From an uncultured Chryseobacterium sp. (GTDB lineage Bacteria > Bacteroidota > Bacteroidia > Flavobacteriales > Weeksellaceae): a stretch of 35,288 bases of DNA. Both the position numbers and the translations under genes were made by a program. The notes under the pieces were generated by a model. That model made no database searches and was not told the DNA's origin. It saw only the letters and a program-made list of their open reading frames with translations. Shown here one piece after another: positions 15,691 through 24,269 of the stretch. The stretch covers positions 1 to 35,288 of the forward strand of contig NZ_CAJYMO010000215.1 in NCBI RefSeq assembly GCF_913776365.1. The letters are read 5' to 3'. Position 1 is the stretch's first letter; every line of letters begins with the position of its first letter.

Positions 15691-17161
15691 ATTTAAAAAT
15701 ACTTCGGATAAAATTGCGGTTCAGGTAATTTTCGATCGGAAATACTTTGGTGAAATGATTTCCGACGAAGATCAGGATCAGCACGACAGCCGGCTTGTAA
15801 ACCAGATTAATGAAATTATTGCCGAAATCGGGCAGTACAATGGCTACGGTAACCGCCAGGGTACAGATAATCGATACGAAGATCATTTCAATCGTTAGCG
15901 GGGAGACTTTAAATACAAAATAATTGAATACTACTTTTACCACATTATAGGTGATCAGCGAAATCGCTGTTGCCAGGGCAATCCCGATCAGCTGCAGATC
16001 GGTATTCTTAATGAAATAAAGGTTCAGGCTTATCGTCAGCCCGGCCAGCAGGAGCATCACCAGGATATTGAAGCGGTAATATTTTGAGAGTGAAATAATG
16101 TTTCCGTTAAATCCTGTAGCCAGGTCGATCAGTACGGCGGAACCCCAGATCCAGATCACAGGTTCGTACATTCTGAGCAGGGTTCCGTTCTGCGGCATAA
16201 ACCGCGTAAGGTAAGGGAAGCCCACCATAATGCAGGAAAAAAGCACCGCACCCAGGAAATACAGGGACAGTGATGTTTTTTTATGGAACCGGTCCAGTTC
16301 CAGCATATCGCCGTCAGCCAGGGTCTTACTGATGATCGGAGCGGAAATATTGAACAGCCCAAGCTGCGGGATTGAGATCAGCGAAATCAAAGCATACAGT
16401 ACCGAATAGATGCCGTTTTCTTCCATTCCCATGTATTCACCGATCATAAAGCTGTTGATGGCCAGGTAGTTCCCGAAAGTCCCGAGGAAGCCGAAGAAGC
16501 TGTAATTCATGAATTCTTTCCAGAAGTTGTCCTGCTTAAAATAAGCAGTACTGAAATCCAGCCTGATTTTCTCAAGCCTGTTGGTATAGTAGATATACCC
16601 GAACAGCATCAGCGCGAAGATCCCGAAGAAAAAGGCAAGCGCCGTCTGCTCCGAAAGGGAAAAATAAAAGAAAAGACAGAAGGATCCCAGATTGGCGATC
16701 TTAGGGAACAGATTGTCGAAAATATTAGAAACAGCAATCCTTTTATAATTGGAAATGTATTTGTTGAAAATTGCACAGAATGAAAGCAGCAGGATCAGGG
16801 GAAGGATAATTTCCTTGATCTTCCAGGCTTTCGTATTCCTGAACCCCGGAAAAATATGCGGGATAAGAAAAAATACAAGCAGGAACACCACGAAGTTGAT
16901 GAAAACCGTAAGCAGGGAAAGCGAAAGCATGTTCTGCCGTTTGCCGTCTTGATCTACCTGATGGAAAAACTTTACATTGGAATAGGAAATCCCGAAAACC
17001 ACAAAAGGAACCAGCATTTCAGCGGTCGGCATGATGTACCGTAATGTTCCGTAGAATTCAAAATCATTCGGGAAAATAAAAATTGCGGAGATGGTGCCCA
17101 GCAGAAAACCGATATAGCCAATAATGGAATATTTAAATCCCTGTCTTGCTACTACACTCAT
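15683..17161 (-). CDS. polysaccharide flippase (Wzx/MATE-like, MOP superfamily)
   Basis: This 492-residue integral membrane protein has about 12-14 hydrophobic helices spread over its whole length, beginning FKYSIIGYIGFLLGTISAIFIF. The start MSVVARQGFKYS and the helix pattern are typical of Bacteroidota oligosaccharide flippases, which move lipid-linked sugar units across the inner membrane. Its ATG lies 1 nt after the stop of the FkbM methyltransferase gene, so the two are translationally coupled. The 3' end overlaps the convergent GT-B-like gene by 8 nt, leaving no room for a separate terminator. The substrate is unknown. Confidence 0.88.
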   Translation of the reverse strand: MSVVARQGFKYSIIGYIGFLLGTISAIFIFPNDFEFYGTLRYIMPTAEMLVPFVVFGISYSNVKFFHQVDQDGKRQNMLSLSLLTVFINFVVFLLVFFLIPHIFPGFRNTKAWKIKEIILPLILLLSFCAIFNKYISNYKRIAVSNIFDNLFPKIANLGSFCLFFYFSLSEQTALAFFFGIFALMLFGYIYYTNRLEKIRLDFSTAYFKQDNFWKEFMNYSFFGFLGTFGNYLAINSFMIGEYMGMEENGIYSVLYALISLISIPQLGLFNISAPIISKTLADGDMLELDRFHKKTSLSLYFLGAVLFSCIMVGFPYLTRFMPQNGTLLRMYEPVIWIWGSAVLIDLATGFNGNIISLSKYYRFNILVMLLLAGLTISLNLYFIKNTDLQLIGIALATAISLITYNVVKVVFNYFVFKVSPLTIEMIFVSIICTLAVTVAIVLPDFGNNFINLVYKPAVVLILIFVGNHFTKVFPIENYLNRNFIRSIFKFK

Positions 17162-17162
17162 T

Positions 17163-17957
17163 TTATTGGCTTTTAGGAATGAAAATAATATTGTTGATGT
17201 ATTCGGTTTTATTTTTTTCGTCGGCGGTATTTGTCAGCAGGATTTCTTCCGTGAGCCGCTCGAGGCTGAAGGTATCCCTGTTGAGGTAATGCGCATGGTA
17301 GTCCCAGGATTCCACTTCGGAAATTTCTTTCCAGACCGGGGTCTCATGGTGGCGCTGTTCCATTTCCACCATCAGAACGGGGGTAAAGCGGCGGATGATC
17401 TCACGGGCACCGTTCAGGGTCTTCATTTCATTGCCTTCCACATCAATCTTGATAAAATCCAGGCGGTGGAAATGCTCAATGGCAGCCCAGTCATCAAGCC
17501 GGATTACTTTTACCTGTTCGGTATAGCTTTTTTCTTCCCCTTTTTCCTTATAATCAATATTCAGGGTTCCCCTTGAGGCAATCATTTTTCCCTTGATCAC
17601 CGGAACCTTGAATTCTGCCGTGGTATTTTCATCAGAAAGGGCAAGCGGGAGCACCCTCATGTCCGGGAAAAGCCTTTTCAGACGCCTGTACAGTTTTTTA
17701 TTGGGTTCAAAGGCATAGATATGCTCATGGTCCAGGCGGTCTTCCAGCTGGTACAGGAAAGTGCCTACATTGGCACCGATATCCAGGATCACCGCTTTTT
17801 TCGGTAAGAATTCCCTGATCCAGACCAGCTCCGGTTCTACATTCCTTGCAGAAAAATTTTCTTTGGTAAGGTGATGGAGGTTTTTAAAAAATCTCTTTTT
17901 ATAAAAATCCGGACTGATATACTGCAGTTTTTCGGCAATTCTTTGATACAGGGACAT
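17163..17957 (-). CDS. FkbM family methyltransferase
   Basis: This 264-residue SAM-dependent methyltransferase has motif I VILDIGANVGTFLYQL, the following acidic strand HIYAFEPNKKLYRRL, and the FkbM hallmark LDFIKIDVEGNEMKTLNGA. Family members O-methylate sugars or lipids, which suits its place in the glycan cluster with the flippase. I start it at the ATG at 17955-17957. A longer frame from a TTG at 17981 would overlap the promoter box at 17979-17986, which rules it out if that promoter is real. It is the first gene of a two-gene operon. Confidence 0.9.
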   Translation of the reverse strand: MSLYQRIAEKLQYISPDFYKKRFFKNLHHLTKENFSARNVEPELVWIREFLPKKAVILDIGANVGTFLYQLEDRLDHEHIYAFEPNKKLYRRLKRLFPDMRVLPLALSDENTTAEFKVPVIKGKMIASRGTLNIDYKEKGEEKSYTEQVKVIRLDDWAAIEHFHRLDFIKIDVEGNEMKTLNGAREIIRRFTPVLMVEMEQRHHETPVWKEISEVESWDYHAHYLNRDTFSLERLTEEILLTNTADEKNKTEYINNIIFIPKSQ

Positions 17958-17978
17958 GGATAAGCATTTGGGAAAAGG

Positions 17979-17986
17979 CAAATATA
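17979..17986 (-). promoter_or_regulatory. promoter -7 box of the FkbM-flippase operon
   Basis: TATATTTG on the minus strand is an exact TAnnTTTG match 21 nt before the FkbM ATG. No -33 TTG is seen at the usual spacing. The leader would be about 15 nt. Confidence 0.65.
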
Positions 17987-18240
17987 CGTAAAAATGTTAA
18001 ATTCCTGTTAAAACAATACTGAATTAATCGTCTGATAATCAGTTGGGTTGATTTTATTATATTCGGAATGGATCGCCATTTGTCCGGGGCCTGATGAAAA
18101 TCAGGATAAATGACCCGGAATTTAAACCAGGCGAATATTTTCAGGGATCCAAACGCATTTTCTGTTTTATATGGTAGAATAATGCGGAACGGTATTTCTG
18201 TAACTGTTGTGATGACCATTATCGCGACGGGTAAAGATTA
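17987..18240. other. intergenic region with no recognised gene
   Basis: This lies between the FkbM promoter and the hairpin after the DUF2461 gene. A minus-strand open frame crosses it but runs into the FkbM gene in another frame and looks non-coding. I see no RNA gene or repeat in it. Confidence 0.4.
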
Positions 18241-18270
18241 ACCGGATGATGAAGATGAAAAGCATCCGGT
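18241..18270 (-). terminator. hairpin after the DUF2461 gene
   Basis: ACCGGATG (18241-18248) and CATCCGGT (18263-18270) form a perfect 8-bp stem with a 14-nt loop, starting 1 nt after the DUF2461 stop. There is only a weak T-rich tail, so it may protect the transcript's end rather than terminate it. Confidence 0.5.
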
Positions 18271-18271
18271 G

Positions 18272-18940
18272 CTATACCGACAGCGGTGCGTTCAGGAAAT
18301 CGTTCAGCGGTTTCATCAGGCTGAATACGGATGTCAGCTTTTTTACCGCATTTTTGTCGGTCAGTTCTTTATCCTTTATATCGTAAACAGCAATAAAGCT
18401 TTTCAGTTTCAGATAGTCGGCCATCGGGTCATCTTTTTCAAAGCCCTGCGGAACATTTTTCAGCTTGTCGTCCTGATCGAGTTGGGGGAAATGTTTCTTG
18501 AAATCCTTCTGATGGATAACAGCCAGGAATTCTTCTCCGTACAACGAAATTTCTTTCCGCAGTTCTTTCAGGACAGCCGGTTCCGGCATGTAGATTCCGC
18601 CGGCAATAAATGATTTTCCGGGCTCCAGATGAAGGTAATAACCTCCCTTCCGGCTTCCTTTTCCCATTCCCAGGGATGCTCCGAAATTGGTCTTGTACGG
18701 GGTCTTGTCCTTGGAAAATCTGGTGTCCCGGTAGATACGGAAAAGCGATTTCCTGGCATCGATCTTTGCCAGATCTGCGTCAAATCCTGCCATCTCTTTT
18801 ATCAGGTCTTCAATAAAGGCTACCATATGTTGCTGGGCGTTGGTGTACAGATGTTTATTTTCAGTAAACCATTCACGGTTGTTGTTTTCACTCAGCAGAC
18901 GGAGGAAATCAAAAATATCAGGGGAAACAGAGGCCGGCAT
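18272..18940 (-). CDS. DUF2461 family protein
   Basis: This 222-residue cytoplasmic protein fits the DUF2461 (TIGR02453) family by its conserved blocks: FLRLLSENNNREWFTENK at the start, then SLFRIYRDTRFSKDKTPYKTNFGASL, and GGYYLHLEPGKSFIAGGIYMPEP. The molecular function of the family is not established. Length is normal. It is a single gene with an exact promoter box 17 nt upstream of its ATG and a hairpin right after its stop. It is divergent from the DeaD-like helicase, with about 210 nt between the starts. Confidence 0.9.
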   Translation of the reverse strand: MPASVSPDIFDFLRLLSENNNREWFTENKHLYTNAQQHMVAFIEDLIKEMAGFDADLAKIDARKSLFRIYRDTRFSKDKTPYKTNFGASLGMGKGSRKGGYYLHLEPGKSFIAGGIYMPEPAVLKELRKEISLYGEEFLAVIHQKDFKKHFPQLDQDDKLKNVPQGFEKDDPMADYLKLKSFIAVYDIKDKELTDKNAVKKLTSVFSLMKPLNDFLNAPLSV

Positions 18941-18956
18941 ATACAGATGTTTAGTT

Positions 18957-18964
18957 CAAATATA
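18957..18964 (-). promoter_or_regulatory. promoter -7 box of the DUF2461 gene
   Basis: TATATTTG on the minus strand matches TAnnTTTG exactly. A TTTG lies 16 nt upstream of it, slightly closer than the usual 19-21 nt. The leader would be very short. Confidence 0.6.
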
Positions 18965-19126
18965 GGCAAAATCTGTATTGCAAAGAACGGCGGGTGAAAA
19001 ATTAATATTAAAATAAAAACAAAAAAAAAGCCCTTTTAATGCGGAAATTATAAAAGGATAAGGGGATTCAAATACTAAATTATCATATATGTAACAGTAG
19101 TTCAGGCATAATTCAAATAATAATTG

Positions 19127-19134
19127 TATCTTTG
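19127..19134 (+). promoter_or_regulatory. promoter -7 box of the DeaD-like helicase gene
   Basis: TATCTTTG matches TAnnTTTG exactly, 20 nt before the ATG at 19155. No clear -33 TTG is visible. Confidence 0.6.
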
Positions 19135-19154
19135 CAGAAATTTTATAATATTTA

Positions 19155-20849
19155 ATGAATTTATTTACGGAAACCAATTTAAGTCCTGATATTCTTAAGG
19201 CAATTGGCGAACTGGGTTACGAAAGCCCGACAGAAATCCAAAAACAGACGATCCCTTTCATTCTTTCAGATATTCGCGACTTGATCGCACTTGCGCAGAC
19301 GGGGACAGGCAAAACAGCAGCATTTTCGCTTCCGATTTTGGATATGATTGACGATACGAGTCGCAAAATCCAGCTATTGGTGCTTTGTCCGACACGGGAA
19401 TTATGTCTTCAGATTACGAAAGACATCAAAAACTACTCCAAATACATGAAAGACATCAAGACGACAGCCGTCTATGGTGGAAGCAGTATTATGGACCAAA
19501 TGAGATCACTTAAGGACAAACCGCAGATTATCGTGGGAACTCCGGGCAGGGTGATTGACCTGATCAACAGGAAAGCCCTTGACTTTTCTGCTATCCACTG
19601 GCTGGTTCTGGACGAGGCCGATGAGATGCTTTCCATGGGATTCAAGGACGAGCTGGAAACCATCCTGAGCGAAACTCCTGAAACCAAGCAGACTTTCCTG
19701 TTCTCTGCCACCATGAGCAAAGAAGTGGAAAGGATTTCCAAGAATTATCTAACGAAGCCGCACAGGATTTCGGTAGGTTCCATTAACGAAGTTAAGAAGA
19801 ACATCAAACATGAGTACTATGTAACCGGGTACCGTCAGAAAAAAGAAGCTTTAAAGCGTCTGATCGACTCTAACCCGAACCAGTATTCCATCATATTCTG
19901 CAGAACAAGAATGGAGACCCAGGAGGTTGCCGACTTCCTGATGCAGAACGGATATGCCGCTGATGCACTTCATGGAGATCTTTCCCAGGCACAGCGTGAT
20001 ACGGTGATGAAGAAATTCAGGCTGAAGAATATCGATATCCTTGTAGCTACAGATGTGGCGGCAAGAGGACTTGATGTGAACTCCCTGACCCACGTAATCC
20101 ATTACTCTTTACCGGATGATCCTGAAGTATTCGTTCACCGAAGCGGAAGAACGGGAAGAGCAGGGAAAGACGGGATCTCCATCTCTCTCATCAAACCGGA
20201 AGAAAGCCGGAAGCTGAAGCAGATCAAATCGGTGACCAAAATTGAGATCAACGAAGGAAAAGTACCTACCGGCGAAGACATCATCAAAGCACAGGTAGCA
20301 GGCGTTTTCGAAAGCCTTTTCGAAATCCATGAAGATTTCTTTGAATTCGATGATTCCCTGATCCCGGATTTATCTGCATTCACCAAAGAAGAGCTTGCCC
20401 ACAAATTGCTTCAGTTCCAGTTGAAAGACCTGGCGCTGTATTACAAAGACAGGCATGACATGATGGAGCAGAAGCTGAGCAGCAGGGATGACGACAGAGG
20501 CTCCAGAAGAGACCGCGACAGAGGAAGAGACCGCGACAGAAGCGAACGCAGTGACCGCGGCGAAAGAAGGGAACGCGGAGGAAAACCGAGAAAGAAAAAT
20601 GAAGATATGGTAAGATTCTTCTTTAACCTGGGGAAAAAGGACCAGCTGAAAAAGCTTGATGTTTTGGACATCATCAATAAAGCGACATCCAACGGGAAAA
20701 GCAAAAAAAGAGCAGAAATCGGCGATATCGAAATTTTAGAGAAATTTTCCTTCTTCGAGATAGAAAAATCATTCAAAGGAGACCTGTTGAGCAACATTAC
20801 CTCAATGAAATTCAGAGGGAAAGAGATGAGGGCTGAAGAAGCTAACTAA
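19155..20849 (+). CDS. DEAD-box RNA helicase, DeaD/CsdA-like
   Basis: This 564-residue ATP-dependent RNA helicase has all core motifs: Q motif YESPTEIQKQ, Walker A AQTGTGKT at 47-54, PTREL, DEAD at 153-156, FSATM, and HRSGRTGRAG. After the helicase core comes an acidic/aromatic linker, a stretch of alternating Arg, Asp, Ser and Glu (about 440-485, RDRGRDRDRSERSDRGERRERGG, here quoted in part) and a C-terminal domain (MVRFFFNLGKKDQL ... ITSMKFRGKEMRAEEAN) that resembles the DbpA/CsdA RNA-binding fold. Such enzymes remodel rRNA in ribosome assembly and act in the cold. It has its own promoter and a strong terminator, so it is monocistronic. Confidence 0.92.
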   Translation: MNLFTETNLSPDILKAIGELGYESPTEIQKQTIPFILSDIRDLIALAQTGTGKTAAFSLPILDMIDDTSRKIQLLVLCPTRELCLQITKDIKNYSKYMKDIKTTAVYGGSSIMDQMRSLKDKPQIIVGTPGRVIDLINRKALDFSAIHWLVLDEADEMLSMGFKDELETILSETPETKQTFLFSATMSKEVERISKNYLTKPHRISVGSINEVKKNIKHEYYVTGYRQKKEALKRLIDSNPNQYSIIFCRTRMETQEVADFLMQNGYAADALHGDLSQAQRDTVMKKFRLKNIDILVATDVAARGLDVNSLTHVIHYSLPDDPEVFVHRSGRTGRAGKDGISISLIKPEESRKLKQIKSVTKIEINEGKVPTGEDIIKAQVAGVFESLFEIHEDFFEFDDSLIPDLSAFTKEELAHKLLQFQLKDLALYYKDRHDMMEQKLSSRDDDRGSRRDRDRGRDRDRSERSDRGERRERGGKPRKKNEDMVRFFFNLGKKDQLKKLDVLDIINKATSNGKSKKRAEIGDIEILEKFSFFEIEKSFKGDLLSNITSMKFRGKEMRAEEAN

Positions 20850-20869
20850 TCTTATAATCAATACAATAG

Positions 20870-20894
20870 ACCGGCTTTTGAGCCGGTTTTTTTG
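20870..20894 (+). terminator. intrinsic terminator after the DeaD-like helicase
   Basis: ACCGGCT (20870-20876), loop TTTG, AGCCGGT (20881-20887), then a run of seven Ts. It lies about 20 nt after the stop codon. Classic rho-independent form. Confidence 0.9.
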
Positions 20895-20999
20895 TGTCCG
20901 CAAACAGGGTGTCTTCAATGTTAACAAAACTTAATGTTATATGTTTCCGGGTAAGGGGCTTTTTTAGGAAATTTGCACACGAATTATAAATACTTAAAA

Positions 21000-21638
21000 A
21001 TGGGAATTGGTAATATTTTCCACGCTTTTCAACCCAAAGATAAAATCTTCTTTGTTCTATTTGAAAAAGTAACTGAAAACCTGGTGGCAATGTCTGAAGA
21101 CTTCAATCATGGAATCAAGGACTTCGATCTTAATGATGACTCCATGCTGAAGAAGATGAGCGACTATGAGCATAAAAATGATGAACTGACCCATGAGATC
21201 TTCGTTGAGCTGGGGAAAAACTTCATCACGCCTTTCGACAGGGAAGATATCCATACACTGGCTACAGGACTGGATGATATTGCCGATTATATCTACGCTT
21301 CCACAAAATATATCTTCCTGTACAAATCACCGGAAATGAAGGCTTACTCAGACTTCTCCCTCCTGATCCACAAAGCCTGCCTGGAAATCCAGAATGCCAT
21401 GAAGAACCTGAAGGGTTTCAAAAACATGGAGCAGGTAAAGGAAGCGTGCATCAAAGTAAACTCTATTGAAAATATTGCAGACGACCTGCTTTCCAACTCC
21501 ATGGTGGAACTTTTCGAAACCAACGATGCCATCAACATCATCAAAGTTTCATCTGTACTTAATTATCTTGAGGTAGTAACCGACAAAGCGGAAGATGTTG
21601 CCAACACGATTGAGAACATCATGATCAAATACGCTTAA
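21000..21638 (+). CDS. DUF47 (PhoU-like) phosphate transport accessory protein
   Basis: This 212-residue all-helical cytoplasmic protein starts at the ATG at 21000 (MGIGNIFHAFQPKDKIFF). An upstream TTG at 20973 is less likely because MGIG is the usual family start. The conserved DUF47 blocks are visible: the first helices KIFFVLFEKVTENLVAM, ELGKNFITPFDREDIHTLATGLDDIADYI, and the closing KAEDVANTIENIMIKYA. DUF47 proteins act with PiT transporters and are thought to regulate them. Here the pitA gene follows after 20 nt, so the pair is an operon. No exact promoter box is seen; AAATTTGC just upstream is a poor match. Confidence 0.92.
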   Translation: MGIGNIFHAFQPKDKIFFVLFEKVTENLVAMSEDFNHGIKDFDLNDDSMLKKMSDYEHKNDELTHEIFVELGKNFITPFDREDIHTLATGLDDIADYIYASTKYIFLYKSPEMKAYSDFSLLIHKACLEIQNAMKNLKGFKNMEQVKEACIKVNSIENIADDLLSNSMVELFETNDAINIIKVSSVLNYLEVVTDKAEDVANTIENIMIKYA

Positions 21639-21658
21639 TTCATAATTATAATTAAACG

Positions 21659-22801
21659 ATGGAATTTCCTATTTTACTTATAGTTATAATCGGGCTCGCA
21701 TTGATTTTCGATTATATCAACGGGTTTCATGATGCGGCCAACTCAATTGCAACTATTGTCTCCACAAAAGTACTTACTCCGTTCCAGGCCGTTCTTTGGG
21801 CTGCCCTCTGGAACTTTGCCGCGTTTTTTATTGCGGCTTATATCATCGGCGAATTTAAGATCGGTAATACCATTGCCAAAACCGTGAACGAAAACTTCAT
21901 TACCCTTGAAGTCATCTTCTCCGGGCTGGTGGCTGCTATTGCCTGGAACCTCCTTACCTGGTGGTTCGGGATCCCTTCGTCGTCGTCCCACACCCTGATC
22001 GGAGGATTCCTGGGAGCGGCACTGATGCATGCCTTTATGATGGACTATCATGAGGTGGCAGCAGCCCAGCCGGGGCTGGGATTATGGGAAACCCTTAAGG
22101 AAGCAGCCAGCCAGGTGACCCAGCAGAGTGTGGTGAAATTTGACAAGGTAATCCCTATTTTCCTGTTTATTTTCATGGCGCCGATCATCGGGATGATCAT
22201 CTCCATTATCATTACGCTGATCATCGTTTACCTGTATAAAAAATCCAATCCGCATAAAGCCGACAAGTCCTTTAAAAGGATGCAGCTGGCTTCTTCAGCA
22301 CTGTTCAGCTTGGGGCATGGTCTGAATGATGCCCAGAAAGTAATGGGAATCATCGGGGCAGCAGTAATATACTATCATGTCAATATGCTTCAGGATGCTG
22401 AATACCTGAAGATCCCTTCCGCCGGACGCTTTGATTATTTCGCCCAGCATTACATCTGGGTTCCGCTGGTCTCTTTCATCGCTATCGCATTGGGAACCAT
22501 GAGCGGCGGATGGAAAATCATCAAAACCATGGGAACGAAGATCACCAAGGTGACTTCCCTCGAAGGGGTAAGTGCCGAGACAGCAGGTGCCATTACCCTG
22601 TTCATTACGGATCACTTCGGGATTCCTGTTTCCACAACCCACACCATTACCGGTTCCATTATCGGGGTAGGGCTCACCAAGAGGGTTTCTGCCGTACGAT
22701 GGGGGATTACCGTAAGCCTTCTTTGGGCATGGGTACTGACCATCCCGATTTCAGCAATCGTAGCAGGGATTACGTACCTTGCCGTGACGTACCTGACATA
22801 A
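21659..22801 (+). CDS. pitA: PiT family inorganic phosphate transporter
   Basis: This 380-residue inner-membrane protein has about ten hydrophobic helices. Both family signature repeats are present: GFHDAANSIATIVSTKVLTP near residues 21-41 and GLNDAQKVMGIIGAA in the second half, along with PSSSSHTLIGG and PVSTTHTITGSIIGVG. PiT proteins bring in phosphate, usually as a neutral metal-phosphate complex, driven by protons or sodium. It forms an operon with the DUF47 gene upstream and ends at a strong terminator. Whether it is proton- or sodium-coupled cannot be told from sequence. Confidence 0.94.
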   Translation: MEFPILLIVIIGLALIFDYINGFHDAANSIATIVSTKVLTPFQAVLWAALWNFAAFFIAAYIIGEFKIGNTIAKTVNENFITLEVIFSGLVAAIAWNLLTWWFGIPSSSSHTLIGGFLGAALMHAFMMDYHEVAAAQPGLGLWETLKEAASQVTQQSVVKFDKVIPIFLFIFMAPIIGMIISIIITLIIVYLYKKSNPHKADKSFKRMQLASSALFSLGHGLNDAQKVMGIIGAAVIYYHVNMLQDAEYLKIPSAGRFDYFAQHYIWVPLVSFIAIALGTMSGGWKIIKTMGTKITKVTSLEGVSAETAGAITLFITDHFGIPVSTTHTITGSIIGVGLTKRVSAVRWGITVSLLWAWVLTIPISAIVAGITYLAVTYLT

Positions 22802-22826
22802 TAAAATACAAATTTTAAATATCATG

Positions 22827-22860
22827 AAAGCCTTGTCTTCCGGGACAGGGCTTTTTGTTT
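22827..22860 (+). terminator. intrinsic terminator of the DUF47-pitA operon
   Basis: AAAGCCTTGTC pairs with GACAGGGCTTT (one G-U pair) around a 6-nt loop, followed by T-rich sequence. It begins 25 nt after the pitA stop codon. Confidence 0.88.
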
Positions 22861-23236
22861 TGATAAAATGGCAATCCCATATGAAAAAGGGAGATTCTAT
22901 CCATGCGCATAGATCTTCAGGGATATGCAGATAAGCTGATGGTTCTGGTAGTTTTAATAGAATAATAATTAATTGTTATGGCATTATAAGCCTGTTTCCC
23001 ATTGGTTAATTTTTGTTATTTTTTTTCATCAGGTGATGAAATAATTCAGTTTTCTTTTTTATATTTGCAGCGTTAACGGCCTGTCAGAGCGGATTTGACT
23101 AATGTGTGTTCCGGATTATATATAAGCGGAGCGGATGAGCAGGTACCCCGGTTAGCTTTTTGTTTTTCCACCATTTCGGCAAAAGTTGATATGCTCTTAA
23201 CCAGAGATACACACTTTAATACATATTCAAGGAAAA
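22861..23236. other. intergenic region and long 5' leader of the secreted-protein gene
   Basis: It contains the promoter box at 23060-23067, and after it about 160 nt of untranslated leader before the ATG at 23237. No gene is convincing here. The leader has no obvious strong hairpin by eye, and I cannot match it to a known riboswitch. Confidence 0.4.
23060..23067 (+). promoter_or_regulatory. promoter -7 box with a long downstream leader
   Basis: TATATTTG is an exact TAnnTTTG match. Transcription would start near 23074, leaving a leader of about 160 nt. No -33 TTG is visible at the normal distance. Confidence 0.55.
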
Positions 23237-24106
23237 ATGAAAATTTTACAGAAACAGCCGAAAAGAATGGCCCTGTCCGTTCTTCTATTGATGGGTTCAC
23301 TTACCTATGCACAGATTGGTATCAATACACAGAACCCGCAATCCGTGTTCCATGTAGACGGAGCCAAAGACAATCCGGTCACGGGCATTCCTACTGCTGC
23401 ACAGCAACTCAATGATCTCGTTGTAACGTCTTCCGGTAAAGTTGGGATCGGCACCAATAACCCGTCGGGAGCATTGGATGTACAGAGCCAAACGGGAGGT
23501 TTTGTACCGCCGCGCATGACCACTGCCCAGCGAAATGCCATTTCTTCGCCTGCAACCGGAACCATGGTATATGATACCACCCTGAACCAGTTCTACTATT
23601 ATTCCGGCATACAATGGGAGTCCCTGGTTCCCGTAGCGGCGAGTGCCCGGATTTTCCAGATCATCCGCAAGAATGCCAACCAGACCATCCCCACCGCGGA
23701 TACTTCAGGAGACATCACCTTTGATACCACTTCGGGGCAGGGAACAGGAGTAACCGTAAGCGGATCGAGCATTACGCTGCCTGCCGGAAAAACATTTCTG
23801 GTAACCGGTTATCTGGCGATAGCTTCCGCTTCAGGCAGCACCCAGAGCTGGGCAAGATACGAAATCGTGGATGCCGCACTCAACAATTCTTCTACCTGTA
23901 CCGTAGCATCAAGAGGGTATAGCGAGCCTTCAACAGAGGTTAATAACGACTCTTCCGGAGGTCCTGCATTATGCGTGATCAGTACCGGGACGTCTGCAAA
24001 AAACATCAAGCTCCGCATTACGGCTAAAAGGAATGATGCCAATGTAGTGACCACTTCGATTGCGGATCCCTATGCAGAAACGGCTGTACTGATTCAGGAA
24101 TTATAA
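23237..24106 (+). CDS. secreted protein with GIGTxxP-type repeats
   Basis: This 289-residue protein has a signal peptide (basic start, hydrophobic MALSVLLLMGSLTYA, cleavage expected after A25). Two repeats follow: IGINTQNPQSVFHVDG (27-42) and VGIGTNNPSGALDVQS (about 70-85). These phrases recur in Bacteroidota surface proteins and in phage tail-fibre-like segments. Then comes PPRMTTAQRNAISSPATGTMVYDTTLNQFYYYSG, a common tail-fibre-like block, and a beta-rich C-terminal domain (about 125-289) with no family I recognise. There is no visible type IX secretion C-terminal signal, although the very end is short. It is probably exported and cell-associated; binding partner unknown. It is a single gene with its own terminator. 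Confidence 0.85.
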   Translation: MKILQKQPKRMALSVLLLMGSLTYAQIGINTQNPQSVFHVDGAKDNPVTGIPTAAQQLNDLVVTSSGKVGIGTNNPSGALDVQSQTGGFVPPRMTTAQRNAISSPATGTMVYDTTLNQFYYYSGIQWESLVPVAASARIFQIIRKNANQTIPTADTSGDITFDTTSGQGTGVTVSGSSITLPAGKTFLVTGYLAIASASGSTQSWARYEIVDAALNNSSTCTVASRGYSEPSTEVNNDSSGGPALCVISTGTSAKNIKLRITAKRNDANVVTTSIADPYAETAVLIQEL

Positions 24107-24173
24107 TCCGGTTTTATCCCTGAACAGATTGCAGGCAATTGTATAAGATACAGGCGGTTTACAGGCCGTCCGG

Positions 24174-24205
24174 AAAAGGCACCCTCAGTGGTGCTTTTCT
24201 TTTTA
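24174..24205 (+). terminator. terminator after the secreted-protein gene
   Basis: GCACC (24179-24183) pairs with GGTGC (24190-24194) around CTCAGT, flanked by AAAAG on the left and TTTTCTTTTT on the right, with one bulged G. It lies about 70 nt after the stop codon. Confidence 0.75.
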
Positions 24206-24243
24206 AATAATGGTTTCCTGTTCCAAACATTGCCTAAAAATCG

Positions 24244-24251
24244 TATTTTTG
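24244..24251 (+). promoter_or_regulatory. promoter -7 box of the polyprenyl synthase operon
   Basis: TATTTTTG matches TAnnTTTG exactly, 18 nt before the ATG at 24270. It supports that start over an ORF extension from 24210. Confidence 0.65.
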
Positions 24252-24269
24252 TTTAAACTATCAGAATTT

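Noticed and set aside
17899..18219. Minus-strand ORF of 106 codons before the FkbM gene
   Set aside because: It overlaps the FkbM start and promoter box in another frame and has no recognisable features.
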